From the NCBI GenBank assembly GCA_029204225.1, contig CM055095.1:74701501-74765500 (forward strand): a stretch of 64,000 nt of DNA. Reading direction: 5' to 3'. Positions 56,862-64,000 of this stretch are shown here, piece by piece. A program made the position numbers and the translations under genes. This DNA is from Diphasiastrum complanatum (Eukaryota > Streptophyta > Lycopodiopsida > Lycopodiales > Lycopodiaceae). Under the pieces are notes generated by a model. It was given only the letters and a program-made list of their open reading frames with translations, was not told the origin of the DNA and searched no databases. The first letter of the stretch is position 1, and every line of letters begins with the position of its first letter.

Positions 56862-59149
56862 AGTTTATGAGTATACCAATTAGCATATTCTGCTATAATT
56901 GAAACTCCAACAGCTAAATGTGGTGCTGTGTTGTGATATAGTATTTCACTTGTCAGGCTGGAAGTAGATGGATGTAATCACACAGTCATGCAGAGGAACG
57001 TAACACATTTCTGGGACTCACAGAATGGTAAATCTCTTAAGTAAGTACTTGCTAAGTGTTTGAAATCTTGGTATGTGAAGCTGTCAAGTACTTTGCACAG
57101 CAACATCCATGGCCCCTTTTAGTGGGTATGAGTAAAAAAGCATGTACATTACCATTATAGTTAGTGCCATACATCATACTTGTCTGTCCAGATCAGCTTG
57201 CACATATTGGCTCTATCTTTCTCTTGTATCAACTTTGTTTTTGATAAAAATGGTAATGAGTTCGCCTCAAGACTAGTAATGTTATTTACGGACTTCTATA
57301 GAGTTAACGATAACAATTTCGTGGTAGATGACATTTGAATCAGAGATCAAACAAAAAAGTAGGCAGTTCTTTGTGAATTCCTCCAGTCCAGATTTGTAAA
57401 GAGCTTTTTGGTAGATGATTTGAGGATAAATAAGTCTGGTGGGGCTGGTGGGGAAGTATACACAAAGTATACACAAAGGTCCAGCATACCTTAGAAATTG
57501 GCATAAGGCCACAGTTTACTCTTCAATTGTCCAATTAAGGATATACTCCATTCTGCCATTCTGCTGTGCACTGCTTCTAGTTCTTGCATACTTCCTCATG
57601 TGTACATTAATTTCTAGCGCTACTTATTGATATTATGGATCACTGTCTGATTTCAAAAAATGTGGCCATTGTTTTAATGATTTGAATGTGGTATCTTTTC
57701 TTCTGGTGAACTTTCATGATTCAGTGGATTTTAGACCTGTTTTAGCTACTTGAATTCTACAGTTCACTTATATAATGAGGTCGTTATACTTCCAGCTTCT
57801 TTTTATGTATAGCTCTCTTACAGCAAATGTATGAAAAGCCAATGTAGTTTTAAAAATCTCAAACAGGCATTTTGGCCAGTGTATCCACCCACGCGTGGCC
57901 AGGAAAGTCCAACCCGAGCAAGCTATGTGAGCACACCACAGATTTTTTAACAAACTATCTGCTCAAAATACACTCCACAAATGTCTCATGCACATTTGCC
58001 TTTCAAGCCGCAACACCAAAGTTGATTGTTCTAACCTGTCACAAGTTAGTGTCAACAGGCTCTTCAGCTTGAGGTGCAAATACAAAGCTCTAATAATATG
58101 CTTGAGGGAATTGCAGATTGATGACATAGCAAGACAACAGCTGGCTAAAATTAATGCAAAACAATCAGAGTATAAAGAAAGATTGAATACAATAGAATAT
58201 AAATGTTCATGATTTTTAATACATTTATGACTAGTTTTTGTGATTATATCGTTGTTATATAGACACCCCCAAGCACTAGAAGACAATGTGTTATGGCCAT
58301 CTTCTGCTATTGAGGATTTGGGATAATCCTAGACATAGAATTAGGCCTGTTAGTTGGTTATGCCTTGATTATAGACTCGGTCTATGGATATTGTATCAGT
58401 GAGGCATATTGATTATATATAGTAGACACAATCAAGCAATCTCCCATGTCGAAAAGCATCTAATATAATCAATGGCTAAAGCCCTACAAGCATTGGCCAA
58501 ATGAAGAGCCCAAGCAATACCAATAAGCTGAATAATGAAAAAGAAAGGCCCCAAGCAAAGCTTTTGCAATAGCCAATCATCAAACTAGCTCAAACGGAAA
58601 TGCATAGGAAAAAATGCATGCACCGATGGAGATATTGAAGGAGAGGACATAAGTCGTCACAACAAGTACAAGCGCTCTCTATGTCGAGATTCTATGCACT
58701 TAGGTGATGGGTGATGGATGTTGATATCGACAGATTTGGCAAACTTATCGTGACGGATCTATGGTTTCCTACTAGGACACTTCTAAAGCATTCCCTAGTA
58801 GAGGTGCCAAATGAACCTCTCTGGATAGAATTCGCATGCATGCCTGGGACTCGCACAAGTCAAGATCTTGCCAAAAATTAGGCTATGTGAGTACTAGATA
58901 GTTCTATTTTAGGAGAGATCAGAGATTTTCCACTTGAAAGTATTTCTACAAGTTTGTTCTGGGTTTTCTTACCTTATTTGGGAGTTTTTTTTTTTTTTTT
59001 TGTTTTTTGTTTTTTTTGGAAATTACTCACCTCCTCTAGGATTCTTGTAGCTGACAAAAGTCGTTGCAAAAATCAAGGAATGACTTGTATAGTTGTGTGA
59101 GTTATTTTGGACCTAGTCAACTCAAATGGACCATAGAGTAAGAAAAATA
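56862..59149. other. 3' flank of the U-box gene and intergenic region
   Basis: 3' untranslated sequence follows the stop at 56859-56861. No clear poly(A) signal could be assigned. Further right no gene is recognised; the frame 57988-58212 has no family resemblance. A T-rich run (58985-59018) precedes the minisatellite. Confidence 0.5.
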
Positions 59150-59930
59150 CTGGGGACTCGTACAAAAAATGACTCGTGGACGGAAACGGATGACTCGCAC
59201 AGGACTTGCACATAAGATGACTCGTGCAAAAAAAATGACTCGTGGACGGAAAGGGACGACTTGCACAAGATTCGCACAGAAGATGACTCGTGGACGGAAA
59301 TGGACGACTCGCACAGGACTCGCACAGAAGATGACTTGCGCAAAAAAAATGACTCGTGGACGGAAACAGACAACTCGCACAGGACTCGCACAGAAGATAA
59401 CTCGCGCACTCGTACAAGAGAAGTTTACTACTCGCAGATGGCTTGTATAGAAGATGATTTACAGAAAACAATGACTCATGCAAGCATGACTCGTGCAAGG
59501 GTGGGAGATGACTTGTGGACGGAAACGTACTACACGTAGAGGAGTGGAAAGTGCAAAAAATGACTCGTGGACGGGTAACTTACCACTCACATATGACTCG
59601 TACAGAAGATGACTTGCAAAAAAATGACTTGTGCAACCCTGTGCCCGTGGAGCTAGAACCCGTGGGAATGACTCGCAAAGGAAGTACTCACACAGAAGAT
59701 GATTCGCACAACCGTGGACTCATGGAGCTAGAAACCATGGGGTACTCGCACAAAAGATGACTCGCACAACCATGGAATTGTGGAGCTAGAAATCGTGGGG
59801 TACTCGCACAGAAGATGACTCACACAACCGTGGGCTCGTGGACCTAGAAATCGTGCGGTACTTGCACAGAAGGTGACTCGCACATGAATATGACTCGTAC
59901 ACGACGCGGAAAATGACAAACGAACTATAA
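59150..59930 (+). repeat. Composite minisatellite built on GACTCG(C/T)(A/G) units
   Basis: Units of 66 bp (or 48 bp lacking an 18-bp GACTCGTGCAAAAAAAAT piece) start at GACTCGTGGACGG at 59171, 59237, 59285 and 59351. Degenerate copies follow at about 59512 and 59566. From about 59690 a different unit of roughly 60 bp (GACTCGCACAACC...GGAGCTAGAAATCGTGGGG) repeats three times. Unit lengths are multiples of three, which keeps frames open on both strands and produces spurious repetitive ORFs. Confidence 0.92.
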
Positions 59931-60221
59931 ACGACTATGAACACTAATGAAAAACGTGTAGTAAAAATTAGTCGAAAACCCACTGAAAATGACTGAAAAA
60001 ATGGCTAGAAATGGCTGAAATACGAATGACCACCACCTCCAAAATCTGGAAACAGTAGGAAAACCTTAAAATAACCAGAAAATTTGTTGAAAAGGTTTGA
60101 AAATGACAAAAAACAGCTGAAATATTGATGAAACACAGCTCTAAAATGTTGATGAACATATAAGCTGGAAAAACATACAGTTGAAGGAATGTACAGTTGT
60201 GTGCATGTGCATGATCAACAC
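59931..60221. other. Spacer, nothing recognised
   Basis: A-rich sequence with repeated GAAAATGACTGAAAAA-like phrases. No gene. Confidence 0.5.
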
Positions 60222-60507
60222 TGTGAAAATGATTACAACAATAAGTCCTATAGATGCAAGCATGCACGAGACCTGGGGGTATTAAGCCACAGATTCAGAT
60301 GTTCATAGCGTGATAAACTGGGTTTACAGATAAATGTTCTAGAGGTGTCTTGAACATCCAAAAGCAGAAGTTCTAACCACCTTTGAGAATGTACAGCTAC
60401 AGGCAAAACGACGACTATAAACCACATATATGGGCTGAAAATGTATTTACAACAGAATTACCAATTTTGGCCTAAAACTAGTCAAGGAAATGTTGACAAT
60501 TTTTACA
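60222..60507 (-). repeat. 3' LTR of D5 (outer limit uncertain)
   Basis: The last 70 bases match D1 and D4 LTR ends (AATTTTGGCCTAAAACTAG.. AAATGTTGACAATTTTT). It ends TACA instead of CACA. Farther left the similarity is not obvious. Confidence 0.5.
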
Positions 60508-61395
60508 CTCCCTCTTCAAATTTGCTTGCTAGTTTTGCAACACTACTTTGATATAACTTAAGAATGATTTCCATATTAAGGATAGATCTCCTCTCAATGA
60601 TCCTAATATGTACAAAACAATAAACTTCATAATTGATATAGATAATAGTGTCCATATTGGATGTTTTCACTATTTCTTACATCAATTTTACATTTCAAGA
60701 TGAAACTAGTACATAAAGAATAACATAGAATGGGAATTGAATGATTCCTCCATGTTCCCGCCTTTAAAATCTCTGTAAAACAGCAGCAAACATGTAACAA
60801 ATGAAAGTGAGGAATGCTTGCTTGCATGTCTTCTCCATATTTCACCTCTTGTGAGGTGTATGTGTTGAAATCCACCATGAATGAGCCTCCATTGCCTTCT
60901 TGCCATGAAGAACTATCAAGCCTTCGAAACACATGAGTAAAAGAGTACAACAATTATGCTAAGCTAGCTCCATAAGACTCCACATAACTAGTAGGCAACA
61001 CTAGTCCTTCTTCAAGATCCATTGGATACAAAAAAATGATCATAGATTCACCAAATTTTGACAATTTCCACTCATTGACATAACATAGCTCTTAGATGAG
61101 TAAATTAGGTTTGAACAAGACTTCCTTGCTGCTCCTTTTCCTTTACTTGAGTCTTCAATAACCTGCAAAAACATATCCTTAGTGCCTTGGCCATTTTGAC
61201 TCTTCTTGACTAGCTTCAAATTGCCACCTTTCAATTGGTGTTGATGAAGCACATTAAGATCAACCTCTTGATCTTCCTTTTGAACATCAAAATCATTGAC
61301 CAAAACCTGTTTTCTAGAACGATAAATGACATCCATTTCATGAACACACATCCATATGCATAACATCATCCACACAAGAAGATGTACTAAACCAT
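60508..61395 (-). pseudogene. Orphan module of D5, frameshifted
   Basis: Pieces in two or more frames. 61330 leftward: MDVIYRSRKQVLVNDFDVQK, EDQEVDLNVLHQHQLKGGNL, KLVKKS, IEDSSKGKGAARKSCSN. About 61070: KFGESMIIF, MDLEEGLVLPTSYVESYGAS. 60953-60627: EGNGGSFMVDF, EDMQASIPHFHLLHVCCCF, GTWRNHS, CKIDVRNSE, where an extra base shifts the frame. The end next to the tract reads VAKLASKFEEGV and stop, like D1 and D4. It is the most decayed of the three module copies. Confidence 0.65.
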
Positions 61396-62730
61396 GTGAG
61401 TAAAGCCAAGTTTGTACCTTCCACAACTTGCTTACCCTTCTTATCATATGTAAGCTTTGTTGGCTTTTCTCTTTTCCTTGAGGATCTTCTTGGAACTTGA
61501 CTTGGAGAGGCATCTCCACCATCATCATCCATAGATCCATCACCATCAAGAAAATTAGGAGAAACAACATGAAGATTGTTAGTTTCATCAACATCAACTT
61601 TCTTTGGTACATTGCCTTCTTCAAAGATGACATCTCTAGAAATGAGAATTTTTCTTGTTGAAGGAATGTAAACCTTGTAAGCCTTGCTTACTTCACTATA
61701 GCCAACAAACACATCCTTCTTTGATGAAGGAGCTTCTTTAGTTCTATCATCAAGAGTGATGTTGACAAAACAAGTACAACCAAAGATCCTACAATGCTTT
61801 GACACTCGGCCTTCTACCATGAAGGACCTCAAAAGGATTCTTACCATCCCAGTAAATATTTGTCCACATGTTACAAAGATAGTTAGCACATGCTAAAGCT
61901 TCCTCCCAAAAAGACTTAGCAAGATTAACATGTAGTCTCATTGCCTTGGCACATTCGCAAAGGGTTCTATTCTTCCTCTCGGCCACTCCATTCTGTTGTG
62001 GAGTCCTAGGACTAGAAAACACTCTCTTAATCTCATGTGCTATGCAAAAATCTTTGAACTTAGTTGAAATGTATTCCCCTCCATTATCTGATCTTAAGCA
62101 TTTGATCTTTGTATTGAATTGGTTTTCCATTTCATTCTTGAACTTGACAAATGCAGCAAACACTTCATCTTTGTTTTTAAGAAGATAGACCCAAGTATGC
62201 CTACTAAAGTCATCAATGAAAGTTGCATACATCTTTGGCCCACCATTGCTAGTTGTACTAACAGAATGAATATCCAAATGCACAAGTTGAAAAACTTCTT
62301 TAGATCTACAAGTAGATCTAGAATAAGCAAGTCTATGAGATTTGGACAAGGCACAATGTTCACAAACACTATTATTTGCAACAAGACTTTTAGGGAGAAC
62401 AAGAACATGCTCTTTCTTTGCCATTGCCTCCAAAGATTTGAAGTTGGGATGGTCCAACCTCTTGTGCCAAACTTCTTGGTTTGTCAATTGTTCCCTAGCC
62501 ATACATCCTTCATGATTAGATATCACACATGCATCAAGCTTGAAAAGTTCACCATGACTCCTTTATTGAGCAATCAAGGATCCACATTTACGTATCTCCA
62601 AATGAACTCAACATCAAGCCCCCTGTCTAACACTAAACAAGTTCTTATTAATTGAAGGAATGTACAATACATTTCAAGATTTGCTTTCCTATTTGTTGAA
62701 AGAGAAATAGGAATTGTGCCTATGCCTTGT
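61396..62730 (-). pseudogene. D5 protease end, integrase and pol linker
   Basis: Protease tail at 62530-62730 with small deletions. HHCC finger VWHKRLDHPNFKSL (the Gly of RLGH is Asp) and CEHCALSKSHRLAYS. Integrase core with HLDIHSVST, DDFSRHTWVYLL, DNGGEYISTKF and PQQNGVAERKN (open 61789-62526). A shift near 61800, then FGCTCFVNITLDDRT, VGYSEVSKAYKVYIPST, and the linker SQVPRRSSRKREKPTKLTYD to LALLTWF. The orphan module follows instead of RT. Confidence 0.88.
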
Positions 62731-62880
62731 CTGTAATCTTGAAATATTTTGAGATGTCATACTTCAAATTTGACAATTAGATATTTGCTCCTGCACAGTA
62801 TCAGGGTGTCGTCCATGTATACAGCAACAATGATGATCTCCCCATTAGTGATCTTCAGACGAAAGAAGAAAGGTGTCGTA
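62731..62880 (-). pseudogene. copia RT fragment from another family
   Basis: The - strand translates to IIIVAVYMDDTLIL with FLRLKITNGE before it: the copia catalytic box with YMDD. It is cut at 62880 by the family-G LTR and at 62730 by D5. Confidence 0.7.
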
Positions 62881-63884
62881 TGTAAGAAACGAAAATTAGC
62901 TCAAAAAGGGGGTAAGACAAAAACGAACGAGAAATGAAACTAAAAAAAAAACGAACTCGAACAGAAAGTGTTCGTGCGCAACAGAACGAGCTATATGACT
63001 CTCTCCGTAAGCATGACTACGCCTATCAGAATGAGCAAAATGTTAGTGATGGAAATCACGGTCATTCTTGATTACGTAGCCAAACCTTAATAAATGAAGT
63101 GCCAGAAGAATAATTTGTCACGAATAGCTAGACAAATTATGTGTCGCGAATGATTCACAAAGAGCTAGACTGTGCTCGACTAATAATTAGTCGCGAAAGA
63201 TTCGCGAAAGACAAGACTAAATGTTAGTCGTCTATTACCAAAATGAGCAACTAGAAAGATCAGACAGAATAAATAATAAGCATAGCAAAATTAACAAACA
63301 CAGATCTGAACGCAGAACAAAGAACTGTTATTAGATTAAGTATATCAAGTATACATGTTAATAATGCGGTAGAGCACAAGACAATAGCAGATGAAACCGC
63401 GTGCTCTACGAAGCTTATTCAATCTGTAAAGGAATGAAACCTTATTACTAACAATAAAGAATCGATGCACAAGGCATCTACTTCATCTATCTCTCTGATA
63501 AGCTTCTGATGCTAATTTACGTACATTTGATCTTCAATCAATGATCTCTGATCAATCAATCTCATCTCATCGTCCTACTGAATACACAAATGGTATTCAA
63601 TATATATACATAATGTTACAGGTGTGCAGATGAAGAAAGTACAAGGTGGATGTGCTATCTGTAGGAGATCGTGGGTGGCTGCAGTTGTTGTCCAGTCCGT
63701 TAGCACAGATGCATGGGGTGAGCGTGAAAAGGGTGTGACGTCAGCCTTTGCTTTTTGTCTTTTCATCGCCTGTGAGAATTTACATGTTAATATGCAGACT
63801 ACATGACAATGTGAGTAAATATGCAGCATTAATGGAAGCAGATTAAAAATGGGATTTAGGAGAGTAGAGGAAATAAATCCAACA
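62881..63884 (-). repeat. 3' LTR of copia G
   Basis: 1,004 bp, element strand ends TGTTGGATTTA...TTCTTACA. Homologous to 11547-12351 and, at its ends, to the E LTRs. Preceded (63885-63894) by the purine run AAGGGGGGGG. Confidence 0.82.
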
Positions 63885-63894
63885 CCCCCCCCTT
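63885..63894 (-). promoter_or_regulatory. Polypurine tract of copia G
   Basis: AAGGGGGGGG on the - strand directly before TGTTGG. The pol stop TAA overlaps its start. Confidence 0.85.
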
Positions 63895-64000
63895 AATCTG
63901 GATCCATGAAGGCCTTGATCTTCAGACTAAGCAATGCACAAAATTTGTTGTGTGCATTAACACTGAGTGCTTTCGTGAATATATCTGCAACCATGTCTTG
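63892..64000 (-). CDS. copia G RNase H C-terminal end (continues beyond the window)
   Basis: QDMVADIFTKALSVNAHNKF and LKIKAFMDPD then TAA. The DIFTKAL tail is diagnostic for copia pol. It closely parallels element E (QDMTADIFTKALSLDTHRRF). Open in the visible 35 codons; the remainder lies to the right. Confidence 0.88.

Larger units (their letters stand above)
60222..62730 (-). mobile_element. Truncated non-autonomous copia element D5 with orphan module
   Basis: On the - strand: protease tail, integrase, pol linker, orphan module, D-family polypurine tract (CTCCCTCTTC on the + strand, 60508-60518) and a 3' LTR end TTTTTACA at 60507. The left LTR limit is placed at a TGTGAAAA at 60222 but is doubtful because only about 285 bp result. 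RT, RNase H and the 5' half of the element are missing. It abuts an unrelated copia RT fragment at 62730. Confidence 0.78.

Noticed and set aside
57988-58212. 74-codon frame downstream of the U-box gene
   Set aside because: No homology recognised, and length is within chance expectation for AT-rich sequence.
59073-59539. A 141-codon Ser/Cys-rich frame and overlapping + strand frames in the minisatellite
   Set aside because: Open on both strands because the repeat unit is a multiple of three. No promoter or known protein resemblance.

Overview
This is a transposon-dominated stretch of a land-plant nuclear genome. The evidence is nested Ty1/copia and Ty3/gypsy LTR retrotransposons with initiator-Met-tRNA-type primer sites, GT-AG introns, (CT)n, (AC)n and (AG)n microsatellites, and one plant-type U-box/ARM-repeat E3 ligase gene. 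Species cannot be fixed from sequence alone; a repeat-rich seed plant, fern or lycophyte would all fit.

Layout. 1-9070: an old copia element (A, + strand) split inside its reverse transcriptase by a young, nearly intact copia element D1 (1170-7599, - strand) with LTRs that look identical and a 5-bp target duplication. 9977-11546: truncated copia B (-). 11547-12351: truncated LTR of family G. 12352-13435: copia gag-protease fragment. 13436-15892: a short gag-only element with a gypsy-type primer site. 15893-25075: copia D2 (+), broken by D4 (17020-22539, -), a non-autonomous relative that lost integrase, RT and RNase H and carries a different reading frame instead. 25076-35668: degraded copia E (+), hosting the non-autonomous element F (29541-33681, -) with a clean CATTG duplication. 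37616-38233: a probable gypsy LTR. 39606-40231: a long palindrome flanked by mirrored microsatellites. 40990-45179: degraded gypsy H (+) with a 982-bp 3' LTR. 45690-47265: a copia head joined to a gypsy integrase tail. 49060-56861: the only recognisable host gene, a PUB42/43/44-type U-box ARM protein in three coding exons plus a likely 5'-leader intron. 59150-59930: a composite minisatellite. 60222-62730: non-autonomous copia D5 (-). 62731-64000: another copia fragment with a family-G 3' LTR in it.

Most interesting signal. Three diverged copia-derived elements (D4, F, D5) each carry the same extra coding module, which is not gag, protease, integrase, RT or RNase H. It sits in the pol sense, runs open for hundreds of residues in D4 and F, and in D4 is in frame with the last pol codons and the polypurine tract. 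The three copies join pol at different points. I do not recognise the family. It looks like a recurrent passenger module of non-autonomous copia elements.

The autonomous-looking D1 and the D4/F/D5 derivatives share LTR ends (TGTGAAA...TTTCACA), a G-box palindrome in U3 of D1, D4 and F, primer site and (D1, D4, D5) polypurine tract. A D1-like element could therefore have supplied the machinery that moved the others. That is inference.
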